Notes: generated by a model from the letters alone, not told the origin. A stretch of DNA of 15,222 bases from JBEKLJ01 sp050010255 (GCA_050010255.1 JBEKLJ010000069.1:1-15222), one strand, 5' to 3'; shown: positions 5,931 to 13,477, counted from the stretch's first letter. A program made the numbers and translations.

Positions 5931-7085
5931 ATGAGGAAAATCAAGACTGCTGTCATCGGCACGGGTTTCATGGGCCGGGTGCATACGGAAGCCATCCGCC
6001 GGCTGGGCAACGTGGAAGTGGCCGCCGTGGCCGCGGAGAACGAGGGCTTGGCGGCGGCATTCGCCCAGGCGACGGGCGTCGAGAAGACCGTAACCGATTA
6101 CCACAAGCTCCTCGAAGATCCCCAGATCGAAGCGGTTCACATCTGCACGCCCAACGCGCTGCACTACCCCATCGCCAAGGCGGCCATGCTGGCCGGCAAG
6201 CACGTGCTGTGCGAGAAGCCGCTGGCGGTCTCCTCCGCCGAGGCGCGCGAGCTGGTGGAAATCGCCCGGAAGCAGGGCGTCGCCAACTGCCTGAACCACA
6301 ACCTCCGCTTCTACCCGCTGGTGCAGCAGGTCCGGGCCATGATCCAGAACGGCGAGCTGGGCGAGATCCTCGTGGTGCAGGGCACCTATTCGCAGGACTG
6401 GCTGCTCTATGACACCGACTGGAACTGGCGCGTCGTGGCGCAGGACAACGGCCCGCTGCGGGTGATGGGCGACATCGGCTCGCACTGGATGGACACGATC
6501 ATGCACCTGACCGGCCTGGAGATCACGGGCTTGTGCGCCGACCTCCAGATCTTCCACCAGACGCGCAAGCGGCCTAAGGTGGCGGTTGAGACTTTCGCGG
6601 GCAAGACGCTGCGGCCAGAGGACTTCGACGAGGTCCCCATCGAGACCGAGGACTTCGGCGCGGTGCTGCTGCGCCTAGGCGGGCGGGCGAGGGGCGCCTT
6701 CACCGTCAGCCAGGTGAACGCCGGCTGCAAGAACCGCTTCCAGTTCGAGATTTACGGAAGCAAAGCCGGCGTGATCTGGAATCAGGAGACGCCCGATCTG
6801 CTCTGGATCGGCCACCGCAACGAGCCGAACCAGTTGATCGTCAAGGACCCGTCGCTGCTGGACGTCAAGGCACGCGGCTACGCCGACCTGCCCGGCGGGC
6901 ACAGCGAGGGCTACGACGACGCTCACAAAATGTGCTTCCGCCGCTTCTACGCCAGGGTGGCCGACCCTGCCGCTCCGATCGAGTACCCGACCTTCGAGGA
7001 CGGCTACCACATGCTGCGCATCCTCGAGAAGGTGATTGAAAGCTCGAAGACGCGGGCCTGGGTGGATATCGAACCCGCTCAATAG
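5931..7085 (+). CDS. Gfo/Idh/MocA-family NAD(P)-dependent oxidoreductase
   Basis: A 384-residue dehydrogenase of the glucose-fructose oxidoreductase / inositol dehydrogenase / MocA family. These enzymes usually oxidise a sugar, inositol or related alcohol with NAD(P). The Rossmann domain starts at once: VIGTGFMGRVH has the GxGxxG glycines 10, 12 and 15. The signature Glu95-Lys96-Pro97 (CEKPLAV) closes the nucleotide domain. The C-terminal alpha/beta domain holds DIGSHWMD (181-188), with His185 at the usual catalytic position. The protein is cytosolic, since there is no Tat or Sec signal, unlike many acidobacterial relatives. The frame is open for 375 bp upstream, but that part is repeat DNA; the ATG at 5931 begins directly at the family's N-terminal strand and has GGGA nearby. 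The substrate cannot be told from sequence. It ends 44 bp from the convergent MurF-like gene. Confidence 0.9.
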   Translation: MRKIKTAVIGTGFMGRVHTEAIRRLGNVEVAAVAAENEGLAAAFAQATGVEKTVTDYHKLLEDPQIEAVHICTPNALHYPIAKAAMLAGKHVLCEKPLAVSSAEARELVEIARKQGVANCLNHNLRFYPLVQQVRAMIQNGELGEILVVQGTYSQDWLLYDTDWNWRVVAQDNGPLRVMGDIGSHWMDTIMHLTGLEITGLCADLQIFHQTRKRPKVAVETFAGKTLRPEDFDEVPIETEDFGAVLLRLGGRARGAFTVSQVNAGCKNRFQFEIYGSKAGVIWNQETPDLLWIGHRNEPNQLIVKDPSLLDVKARGYADLPGGHSEGYDDAHKMCFRRFYARVADPAAPIEYPTFEDGYHMLRILEKVIESSKTRAWVDIEPAQ

Positions 7086-7129
7086 GCCGGCACGGCTTTT
7101 CCGTACCTGAGCTGCGCGCGCGACCCGCT

Positions 7130-8482
7130 TTAACAGGCCCGCCGTGCTCCGGGTGCCGGCTGGGGCGCGTCCGCGGGCCTAAAGCCCAGCTCCCAGCAAG
7201 AGTCGCAGAGCATGGTTTTCCGGCAAGGCTCGCGCCAGCACGCTACGGTCCCGAGCTGAGCGAAGAAGAGGCGGGTGGCGTGGTCCGTGGTTCGACCCTT
7301 CAGCAGCACCAAGTCGCCAGGCCGCAGTTCCGTCTTGACGAATTCGGCCGCCTGCTTCAAGGACGGGAAGCTGTGGACGGTCTCCGGCGGCATCCCGGAT
7401 TCGATCGCCTTGCGCCGGCCATACTCGTGTTCCTCGCCGGTCAGGACCAGAAGCCCGGCCCAGCCCGAAACCGCTGCCGCCAGCGACCTAAGCCGCGCCC
7501 TGCGGTTCAGACCGGCGTCGGAGAAGTCGGTGAGCACCAGCACGCGCCGTTCCGCCCGGGCCTCGCGCATGACGCGCAGAGAGACTTCGAGGGTGTCGAC
7601 AGACGCGCTGTATTCGTCGCGGATGATCACCGTGCCATTCGGGAACGGGACGGGATCGAGCCGTGCAGGATAGGGCGCCGCGCGGCGCAGCACCCGCGCC
7701 GCGTCCGCCAGCGAGATGCCCAGGTGCCCGGCTGCCCCCAGTGCCGCCATCAGAACGGGCGCCCAGTGGACGCCCAACAACTGCGTTTTCATCTCGCAGC
7801 TCTCCTCGCCGCGGTGCGCGCGGAGACTCAACCGCTCCGGCCAGCGGCTGGACACGTCGCTGGCCCAGAGGTCGAAGTCGGGCGACGTGCCGGTGAGGCA
7901 AACGCGAAACTCGCCGCGGTCCGCCATGCGGGCCACGCGGGGATCGTCGCCGTTCAAGACCGCCAGCCCACCCGGCCTCAGCGATTCCAAAAGGACCGCC
8001 TTCTCCGCGGCGTGTTCATCGAGACTCTCGAAGCCCTGCGTGTGCGTCCGCAACGCCGTGAGGATCACCGCCACGTCCGGCCTCACGACCCGGGCCAGCG
8101 GGCGCATGCTCCCGGGCCTGGTAACGCCAATCTCCAGCACCGCGAAGCGGTGCCACGGCCGAACGCGCAGCACGTTCAAAGACACCATCAACCCCCCGCA
8201 CTGGTTCCCCAGCGACCGGAACGTCCGGCCCCGGGAAGCCAGGATGTCCGCCAGGAGTTCCTTGGCGGTGGTTTTGCCGACGCTGCCGGTGATGGCGATG
8301 AACGTAGTGCGGACGAGCGCCCTGCGCCACAACCAGGCCAGCCGGTACAACAGCGGACTCGATGTCAACACGAAGGGCGCGAGCGCCACCTGCCTGATCC
8401 ACAACTCCCAGACCGCGGGCCAACGCCATTTCCTGCCCTTCGGGATGGCTGTCTGTCCCCGGTCTTGCAGCTTCACGCTCAT
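7130..8482 (-). CDS. MurF-like Mur ligase with C-terminal four-cysteine tail
   Basis: A 450-residue ATP-dependent amide ligase of the Mur family. The P-loop ITGSVGKTT is at 64-72, LEIG places the metal-binding Glu at 117, NGDD is at 177-180, and DEYSASVD at 289-296 stands where MurF has its DSYNANP loop. FSDAG (320-324) and LLKGR (393-397) match the C-terminal MurF domain. MurF adds D-Ala-D-Ala to UDP-MurNAc-tripeptide. Here, however, the usual N-terminal UDP-binding domain is missing: only about 60 residues precede the P-loop and they include a hydrophobic stretch (about 31-51). After the last domain comes Cys415-x4-Cys420-x5-Cys426-x2-Cys429, a possible zinc site. It is probably a paralogue with another acceptor, not the housekeeping MurF. 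GAGGT lies 6 nt before the ATG, and this ATG overlaps the stop of the upstream remnant (ATGA). Confidence 0.8.
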   Translation of the reverse strand: MSVKLQDRGQTAIPKGRKWRWPAVWELWIRQVALAPFVLTSSPLLYRLAWLWRRALVRTTFIAITGSVGKTTAKELLADILASRGRTFRSLGNQCGGLMVSLNVLRVRPWHRFAVLEIGVTRPGSMRPLARVVRPDVAVILTALRTHTQGFESLDEHAAEKAVLLESLRPGGLAVLNGDDPRVARMADRGEFRVCLTGTSPDFDLWASDVSSRWPERLSLRAHRGEESCEMKTQLLGVHWAPVLMAALGAAGHLGISLADAARVLRRAAPYPARLDPVPFPNGTVIIRDEYSASVDTLEVSLRVMREARAERRVLVLTDFSDAGLNRRARLRSLAAAVSGWAGLLVLTGEEHEYGRRKAIESGMPPETVHSFPSLKQAAEFVKTELRPGDLVLLKGRTTDHATRLFFAQLGTVACWREPCRKTMLCDSCWELGFRPADAPQPAPGARRAC

Positions 8483-8706
8483 CCTAGACCTCGAACGAAC
8501 TCATTCCACCAGCTCTGCAGCAACAACAGCGACCACACCAGCCGCACTGGTTCTCCGGGCCTGGAAAGACTACGGCCGAGCAGCCGCTCGAGATGGCTCT
8601 TCTGTAACAGCCCGTCCGGCGCCCGTTGGAGAACTGAAGCGCGGAAGTCCCTCAGGTAGGAGTCGGTGCAGTAAAGGGGCTGGGTGATGGAGTCGCTTAC
8701 ACCCAC
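8479..8706 (-). pseudogene. Short reading frame resembling an asparagine synthase C-terminus
   Basis: A 75-codon frame starting at the earliest at a GTG (8704-8706) inside the end of nuoA. Its translation (about residues 10-70) contains YLRDFRASVLQRAPDGLL, then LERLLGR, then LVWSLLLLQSWWNEF. By eye this follows the pattern of the last 60 residues of glutamine-hydrolysing asparagine synthases: a basic helix, a short loop, then a Trp-rich closing helix ending W-x-x-x-F. The rest of such a gene (over 500 residues) is absent. Its TGA overlaps the ATG of the Mur ligase gene as ATGA, the arrangement of translationally coupled operon genes. Either a truncated gene whose 5' part was lost at the nuoA junction, or a real small protein; the family match rests on pattern only. 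Confidence 0.35.
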
Positions 8707-9053
8707 TCGAAAGCGCCCTTCTTCCAGGCCCAGACGTAGCCTACCACCAGAATCGCCAGGAATACCGCTACCTCGGCCACGCCGAACCAGCCCAGGTACT
8801 TGTAGCGCACTGCCCAGGGATAGAGGAAGATCGTCTCCACTTCGAAGATGACGAACAGGATGGCGACGATGTAGAACCGCACGGTGTAACGGCCGCGTGA
8901 GTCCGAGGCAGCCTCGATTCCGCACTCGTATGCCTCCAGCTTCGTCGAGATGGGCGCCGCCGGGCGGACCAGCTTCGCGGCCAGCAGCACCACGATGGGA
9001 AAGGCCATGGCGATGGCGGCAAACACGAAGATGGGGATGTACTCCCGGGGCAT
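8697..9053 (-). CDS. nuoA: NADH-quinone oxidoreductase subunit A (NuoA)
   Basis: A 118-residue membrane subunit of respiratory complex I, full length for the family. Three membrane helices are expected at about 7-27, 60-80 and 88-108. Diagnostic blocks are YECGIE at 42-47 (the conserved loop with the reactive Cys44) and RFYIVAILFVIFEVETIFLY at 59-78, with the conserved acidic residues Glu71 and Glu73 in the second helix. The ATG at 9053 is preferred over upstream in-frame codons, which lie within pgsA sequence on the other strand. The ribosome site is weak. A TATATT hexamer (9063-9068 on the minus strand) may be its -10, without a good -35. The usual partner nuoB does not follow; the next sequence downstream is the asparagine-synthase-like remnant, so nuoA stands apart from the rest of the complex here. 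Confidence 0.95.
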   Translation of the reverse strand: MPREYIPIFVFAAIAMAFPIVVLLAAKLVRPAAPISTKLEAYECGIEAASDSRGRYTVRFYIVAILFVIFEVETIFLYPWAVRYKYLGWFGVAEVAVFLAILVVGYVWAWKKGAFEWV

Positions 9054-9123
9054 CAGACCATCAATATAACACGCGCCAACGGGGCCGCTTGCGGCCGGGT
9101 TCGGGGTATATTTGAGGGGTCGC

Positions 9124-9804
9124 ATGAACCTGCCGAACCTGCTGACGCTGCTGCGCATTTTCTTCGTGCCGCTGCTGGTGGCGGCGCTGGTGCAGGGGAA
9201 CCGCAGCGTCACGGTGGGCAGCGCCGTGATTGCCAACGAGTTTCTGGCGCTCGCCATTTTTCTGGCCGCCGCCGCCACGGACCTGCTGGACGGCTTCCTG
9301 GCGCGCCGCTGGAAGCAGGTCACCACGGTGGGCATGCTGCTGGATCCGATCGCCGACAAGCTGCTCATCTCGGCGGCGCTGATCTCGCTGGTCCAGGTGA
9401 GTGTCGTCCCCGCCTGGATCGCCATCCTCATCGTTGGGCGCGAGTTCGCCGTGACCGGGTTGCGGAGCATCGCCGCTTCGGCCGGTTACACGATCAAGGC
9501 CAGCGAACTCGGCAAGACCAAGATGCTCGCCCAGGTAGCTGCCGTCTCGCTGTTGCTGCTCGGAATGCACTGGAAGGTGCTCGCGCCTTGGGCCATGGTC
9601 TGTGTATGGGGCGTGGTGGTGTTCGCCGTGGTCTCGGCGGTGGACTATTTCCGGAAGTTCTGGCGCAAGGTGAGCGACGAGATCAAGCTGCGGCGGCGGC
9701 GCGAGCTGCTGGTGCTGGAGGGCGCGCGCTCGCGCGAGCGCATCAAGGCGCGCCGGGCGCGGCGGGCGCGGCGGCGGGCTTCGGGGAAGGAGGAACGACC
9801 CTGA
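9124..9804 (+). CDS. pgsA: CDP-diacylglycerol-glycerol-3-phosphate 3-phosphatidyltransferase
   Basis: A 226-residue inner-membrane enzyme making phosphatidylglycerol phosphate from CDP-diacylglycerol and glycerol-3-phosphate, the committed step to phosphatidylglycerol and cardiolipin. The complete CDP-alcohol phosphatidyltransferase signature is present with exact spacing: Asp53-x2-Asp56-Gly57-x2-Ala60-Arg61-x8-Gly70-x3-Asp74-x3-Asp78. NLPNLLTLLRI at the N-terminus and REFAVTGLR at 106-114 point to PgsA among its relatives. Several membrane helices follow. Residues 187-218 form an unusually Arg-rich cytosolic tail beyond the normal end. GAGGGG (9114-9119) precedes the ATG by 4 nt. The final 62 bp overlap the convergent RodZ-like gene; in Bacillus the rodZ homologue ymfM lies next to pgsA, although there in the same direction. 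Confidence 0.93.
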   Translation: MNLPNLLTLLRIFFVPLLVAALVQGNRSVTVGSAVIANEFLALAIFLAAAATDLLDGFLARRWKQVTTVGMLLDPIADKLLISAALISLVQVSVVPAWIAILIVGREFAVTGLRSIAASAGYTIKASELGKTKMLAQVAAVSLLLLGMHWKVLAPWAMVCVWGVVVFAVVSAVDYFRKFWRKVSDEIKLRRRRELLVLEGARSRERIKARRARRARRRASGKEERP

Positions 9805-10678
9805 AGCCGCGCGAGGTGAACTCGACCGTCTGGGCCTGACCCGGCGGGCCTACGTCCCCGACCGCTTGCCCGTTCCAGGTAATCGCGACCGCCTCCGGCT
9901 TGCCGATGCGCAGGCTCATCCACACGGAGCCCTCGAACCGTCGGACGTCGCCCGCTCGGAGCATCCCCTGGAACAGGACCTGCCGGTCGGCGACCAGGCG
10001 CACCCAGGCGTCGCCCTTGGCGCGGAGTTCGACGCGCACGGCCGCGCTCTCACCCGGCGCAACCGATGACTTCACCTCGCCCGTATCAGAGCCGGCTGCC
10101 GGGGCCGGAGCCTGGGACGGCGCCCGCCCCACTGCGGGTGCCGTTGTGCCGCGGGAGGTAGGACGGGGCAGGGCAGCCGCCCGCCGCGCTGTCTGCTTCG
10201 CGGCTGCCGCGCCAGCCCGCGCCGCCGCCGGCTGGGCCGCTGCGGTTCGGGTCTCGGGCTGCCAACGCGTCGCGCGCGCCTTCTGCCACAGCACGTAGAT
10301 GCCAACGGAGGCGGCCACGATGAGGATTAAGGCCAGGAGCGGGCTGGGCGAGCGCCCGCGGCCGGCCGGCTCGGAGACGGGCGCCACCGGCGCCACAACG
10401 GCGTCCTGAGCCACGATCCCCGGCTCGGGAGTCGGCGGCTCCTCGAGCGCCGCCAGGCGCTTCAACTCCGGCTCGAATTCTTCCTCGTCCAGCTCCAGCG
10501 CCCGGGCATACTGGCGCACAAAGCTGCGCGCGAAGAAGCTGCCGGGAAGCTTGTCTAAGTCTCCGGACTCGATCGCCTCAAGCATGGCCGGATTGATCTT
10601 GGTCCGCTCGGCGATCTGGGCGAGATCCAGGCCCCTCTGGAGGCGCTCCTGGCGAAGCCGTGCACCGATGGAGTTCAT
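9743..10678 (-). CDS. RodZ-like membrane-anchored helix-turn-helix protein
   Basis: A 311-residue protein with RodZ architecture. The N-terminal helix-turn-helix domain is at 2-66 (GARLRQERLQRGLDLAQIAERTKI, then LDKLPGSFFARSFVRQYARAL). After an acidic/Pro-rich stretch comes one membrane helix (about 113-131), a periplasmic Ala/Pro/Arg-rich low-complexity linker (about 138-210) and a C-terminal DUF4115 beta domain (about 214-290: RVELRAKGDAWVRLVAD, WMSLRIGKPEAVAITWNG). In model organisms RodZ binds MreB through the helix-turn-helix domain and links it to the elongasome, controlling rod shape. The ATG at 10678 begins exactly at the domain start; no Shine-Dalgarno is seen, but an extended -10 promoter lies just upstream. 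The last residues (SPKPAAAPAAPGAP) are encoded opposite the Arg-rich pgsA tail in a 62-bp convergent overlap. Confidence 0.88.
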   Translation of the reverse strand: MNSIGARLRQERLQRGLDLAQIAERTKINPAMLEAIESGDLDKLPGSFFARSFVRQYARALELDEEEFEPELKRLAALEEPPTPEPGIVAQDAVVAPVAPVSEPAGRGRSPSPLLALILIVAASVGIYVLWQKARATRWQPETRTAAAQPAAARAGAAAAKQTARRAAALPRPTSRGTTAPAVGRAPSQAPAPAAGSDTGEVKSSVAPGESAAVRVELRAKGDAWVRLVADRQVLFQGMLRAGDVRRFEGSVWMSLRIGKPEAVAITWNGQAVGDVGPPGQAQTVEFTSRGFRVVPPSPKPAAAPAAPGAP

Positions 10679-10706
10679 GGCGCGGGGCCGAGGATTCTCA
10701 GGCCCA

Positions 10707-10715
10707 TGATACCAG
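10707..10715 (-). promoter_or_regulatory. Candidate extended -10 promoter for the rodZ-like gene
   Basis: Minus-strand TGGTATCAT: TGn followed by TATCAT (5 of 6). No good -35. The predicted start near 10700 gives a leader of about 22 nt to the ATG at 10678. Confidence 0.4.
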
Positions 10716-10747
10716 AACACTCCCAATTCCGACTGGGAACCTGGCTG

Positions 10748-10860
10748 TGATCCGCCCGTAAGAACGCACAGCCGGCGCTCGCCGACGTCGGCTGAAGCCG
10801 ACGCTGCAAACTGAAGTTCGCGCCACAAAGGCGAGGCCGCGTCGGCTTACGGACGGATTA
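10748..10860 (+). repeat. Structured dispersed repeat, copy B, with imperfect terminal inverted repeats
   Basis: The core 10777-10859 corresponds to 5686-5768, with the last 24 bases identical. Hairpin CGTCGGCT (10786-10793), GA loop, AGCCGACG (10796-10803); alternatively AAGCCGACG (10795-10803) pairs with CGTCGGCTT (10840-10848). The ends TGATCCGCCCGTAAG (10748-10762) and CTTACGGACGGATTA (10846-10860) are inverted repeats matching at 13 of 15 positions, which looks MITE-like. It lies between the divergent rodZ-like and MBL-fold genes. Confidence 0.65.
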
Positions 10861-10913
10861 CGGATCTGGCTGCGCAGTACGCCGCGGCGGTGGGAGCGGT
10901 AGAATCACTCACT

Positions 10914-11636
10914 ATGAGAACCGTGCTGCTTTCGCTGCTGGTCGCCGTGGCCCTGCTGGGCCAGACTGACGCGTTCAACACCGCCGAGGGTGTGGTCACG
11001 ATCTACCCCATCCGCCACGCCAGCCTCATGCTGGAAGGCGGCGGCCAGGTGATCCATGTCGATCCGGTCAGCTTCCCGGAGGGTTCCTCCGGTCCACCGC
11101 TGGCCCTGCCGCTGGCCGATTTGATCCTCATCACCCACATCCACCGCGACCACCTGGACCCGGCTATGCTCTCCAATCTGCGCAAGAAGGAGAGCGTCGT
11201 CATCGCGCCGGAGGCTGTGGCGAAGACCGTCTCCGGGGCTATCGTCCTCCGAAACGGCGAATCGCGGGCGTTCGGCCGGTGGAAGATCGAGGCCATCGCC
11301 GCCTACAACCTCCGGCGCGGCCCCGCTCCGGGCCAGCTCTTCCATCCCAAGGGCCAGGGCAACGGCTACGTGCTGACGTACGGTGGCAAGCGTTTCTACA
11401 TCTCTGGCGATACCGAGGCGGTGCCGGAGATGAAGGCGCTGAAGAACATCGACGTCGCCTTCATTTGCATGAACCTGCCCTATACGATGCCGCCCGAGGA
11501 GGCCGCCGAGGCGGTGCGCGCCTTCAAGCCGCGCATCGTTTACCCGTATCACTACCACGGCTCGGACCCAGCGGCGTTTGCGAGCGCGCTGGCCGGGTCG
11601 GGCATCGAGGTCCGCCTCCGCAATTGGTACCGCTGA
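10914..11636 (+). CDS. Exported metallo-beta-lactamase-fold hydrolase (UlaG-like)
   Basis: A 240-residue hydrolase with a probable signal peptide (MRTVLLSLLVAVALLGQTDA, residues 1-20). The metal-binding motif is His75-Ile-His77-Arg-Asp79-His80. Further ligands are probably Asp166 (SGDTE) and His213 or His215 (YPYHYHG). The order and the short length resemble the UlaG/L-ascorbate-6-phosphate-lactonase-like branch of the MBL fold, whose members hydrolyse lactones, phosphodiesters or unknown substrates. It does not look like a true beta-lactamase. The ATG at 10914 is chosen because the signal peptide begins there; an ATG at 10890 is in frame but adds only eight residues. There is no Shine-Dalgarno, but TAGAAT (10900-10905) 8 nt upstream would give an almost leaderless transcript. 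It ends 8 bp from the convergent heparinase-like gene. Confidence 0.85.
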   Translation: MRTVLLSLLVAVALLGQTDAFNTAEGVVTIYPIRHASLMLEGGGQVIHVDPVSFPEGSSGPPLALPLADLILITHIHRDHLDPAMLSNLRKKESVVIAPEAVAKTVSGAIVLRNGESRAFGRWKIEAIAAYNLRRGPAPGQLFHPKGQGNGYVLTYGGKRFYISGDTEAVPEMKALKNIDVAFICMNLPYTMPPEEAAEAVRAFKPRIVYPYHYHGSDPAAFASALAGSGIEVRLRNWYR

Positions 11637-11644
11637 GGTAGCGG

Positions 11645-13021
11645 TCAGGGGGCAGGGGCGGCTTCCCGCAGCGCGATGCCGCCGCGGAAGCTCTCCGGGA
11701 AGCGGAACTCGAGGATGCCCCCCGGGTCCGTAAGCTCCTCTCGCAGTTCGCGATCGTCGATCTCGACCTGGTAGGCCGCCGATGGTTTCAGGCCAACGAT
11801 CAGAACCGCCTGGGCCGGCTGGCTGACTTGCAGGAAGGTTGGGCTGGAGGCCGCGAAGACCGCCGCCGTGCCCACCCAGATGGCCGTGTCTCTGGACTTG
11901 ACCACCTTTGGCTGGCCGCCGCCGAACGTCTGCAGCTCACCGGAGAAGTAGCCCAGCCAGACGGCGTCGTCGTCCCAGCTCGAGCGCACAAACAGCCGCC
12001 CCAACAGCGAATCGTGGATGAAGAGCGACGCGTTGTAGTAGCTCAGGCCCGGCAGGTACGGGTTCGCCCACAGAAACTCGTAAGGGGCGCCGAGGGCGCC
12101 GCGCATCAGGAACCGGTCGTGCATCAGCCAGCCCTGGAGGAACTGGTTCTCCCGCGCATTGGTGTCGTAGGCCACCAGGGCGAGGTCGGCGGCCCGCGCC
12201 AGCACGGCTAGCTGCAAGTCCGGCCGGCCGCTCTTGGACGCCGGGATGTGGTAGTCGTTCTCCGCCGCCGGGAAAGCGGCGGGGTAGTAGCTGAGCAACT
12301 CCACCACCGGCAATTGCCGGAAGTAGACGCGCGAGGACTCGCGCAAGTCGATTAGCAGATTGTCGGCAACGGCATGCAGCAGTTCGAGGAGCGCGTACGT
12401 CTCGGCTCGGGACACCACATCACGGCCGCGCTCGAGCGCTGGAACCACCTCGCCTCGCCACCAGCGCCGGACAACCCGCTCCAGCTCGCGCTCGGAGGCG
12501 CGCGGCGCCCGGTCTGCCAGAGCTATCGCGGCCAGCGTGCGGTCACGAGCTTCCCAGATCCCGGGTCTGGCAGGGCGGGAGAGCACCTCTTCCAGACGCC
12601 CGAGGAGCGTGGCGGCCTGCTCGGGAGTCATGACCGGCTGGCACCAGTCGAACACCAGGGCCGCTTGGCGCAGGTCCGCGGGGTTGGCGAGCACCCATTG
12701 GACCGCGCGCCGGCCGGCATCCTCCTGACCGGCAACCTGGAAGTAGAGGGCTAGGGCGAAGCCGGGCTCGGGCATGCTGGCGCCCCCCGCCATCAGTCTC
12801 TCAAACTGCTGCCAGCGAAGGGATTGACGCTCGCGCTCGCGCCGCAGCAGGCGCAGCCGACGCGATGTAAGAAACAACCGCGGGTGCTCGCCGGCGACCT
12901 GGAAAGATTCCTCTTGCTCCGGCGTGGGCTTGAGGGCGGGCTCGCGGGCGAACGCCGTGGCCACCAGCAGCGGCGCCAGCAACCCCGCCAGAAAGCTCCG
13001 CATCCGCTTCGATTGTGTCAT
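11645..13021 (-). CDS. Secreted heparinase II/III-like protein
   Basis: A 458-residue exported protein. The signal peptide ends at about Ala25 (ATAFA|REP). HPRLFLTSRRLRLLRRE (46-62) is the common opening of heparinase II/III- and alginate-lyase-like proteins. The middle (about 65-300) is helical and Leu/Arg/Glu-rich, as expected of the alpha/alpha toroid, including DLRESSRVYFRQLP. The C-terminal third (about 340-450) is beta-rich and opens with RLFVRSSWDDDAVWLGYFSGE, the typical start of the heparinase beta-sandwich. At 458 residues it is shorter than most lyases of this group (600 or more), so activity is uncertain; I could not assign catalytic Tyr/His with confidence. The ATG at 13021 gives a proper signal peptide; an ATG at 13003 would also work. 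The longer upstream frame crosses the candidate RNA region and is rejected. Confidence 0.65.
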   Translation of the reverse strand: MTQSKRMRSFLAGLLAPLLVATAFAREPALKPTPEQEESFQVAGEHPRLFLTSRRLRLLRRERERQSLRWQQFERLMAGGASMPEPGFALALYFQVAGQEDAGRRAVQWVLANPADLRQAALVFDWCQPVMTPEQAATLLGRLEEVLSRPARPGIWEARDRTLAAIALADRAPRASERELERVVRRWWRGEVVPALERGRDVVSRAETYALLELLHAVADNLLIDLRESSRVYFRQLPVVELLSYYPAAFPAAENDYHIPASKSGRPDLQLAVLARAADLALVAYDTNARENQFLQGWLMHDRFLMRGALGAPYEFLWANPYLPGLSYYNASLFIHDSLLGRLFVRSSWDDDAVWLGYFSGELQTFGGGQPKVVKSRDTAIWVGTAAVFAASSPTFLQVSQPAQAVLIVGLKPSAAYQVEIDDRELREELTDPGGILEFRFPESFRGGIALREAAPAP

Positions 13022-13162
13022 AGCGACACACCGGCCGCAGCCCGGGGCCACAGCTCGCCCGCCCGCGCGCGTCCGGAGCGACGTATTTTCAACAACTTCG
13101 CGGTGAAGCGTTCTGGCCGTCCGTGTGCAACCTACTCGGGTGAATTGATGAAGCAGCTCTTT

Positions 13163-13299
13163 AGACCTGCCCTCTGCTGCAACAGGCAAGAGAGGCAGCG
13201 AGTGGGCGATTATTGAACAGCGTGCTTGCGGGAGCCGATGTTTGAAAGAAGTGCCCCTCACTGATCCGACTTGCAGGTTGCAACAGAGGGTCTTTTTTT
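13163..13299 (+). ncRNA. Candidate structured ncRNA 1 with long closing stem (6S-like layout)
   Basis: The ends of this 137-nt segment pair in a long helix: CCCTCTG (13170-13176) with CAGAGGG (13284-13290), TGCAAC (13178-13183) with GTTGCA (13277-13282), a tandem G/A mismatch, then GCAAG (13186-13190) with CTTGC (13270-13274). AGTG (13201-13204) can pair with CACT (13259-13262) inside, leaving a large internal loop and an apical part. TCTTTTTTT follows the helix directly, so the closing stem can double as an intrinsic terminator. On the minus strand no T-run follows the helix, which fixes the direction. A long closing stem with a central bubble is the plan of 6S RNA, but no sequence homology was established. 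The ends are estimates. Confidence 0.5.
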
Positions 13300-13365
13300 G
13301 TGAGGTGACGAGGACGGGCATCATACGACCCTGAAGTTCTCGCCCGGGGTCACGTGTTTCGGTGA

Positions 13366-13476
13366 CTGTCTGGCATTCTGGAGAGGAAAGATGGACGCGG
13401 GCCTCACCAGGAATGAAACGCGAAGCGGGTGCTTGAATCCAGACAGCCCGACGCAGGATCCCAGCCCATCACGGGC
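13366..13476 (+). ncRNA. Candidate structured ncRNA 2
   Basis: An outer helix CTGTCTGG (13366-13373) with CCAGACAG (13439-13446) encloses ATTCTGG (13375-13381) with CCAGGAAT (13407-13414, one bulged G), and inside it GAGG (13383-13386) with CCTC (13402-13405). A further hairpin GCCC/GGGC (13464-13467, 13473-13476) follows, then a strong terminator at 13478-13511. There is no plus-strand gene directly downstream; the minus-strand zinc-ribbon gene lies there, so a cis-riboswitch role is unlikely. It does not match the sequence signatures of SRP RNA, tmRNA or the common riboswitches I know. Boundaries are approximate. Confidence 0.4.
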
Positions 13477-13477
13477 G

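Noticed and set aside
9107..9112. TATATT as the -10 of pgsA
   Set aside because: A start point from it would fall at or after the Shine-Dalgarno (9114-9119), which would then be missing from the mRNA; the match is probably chance.
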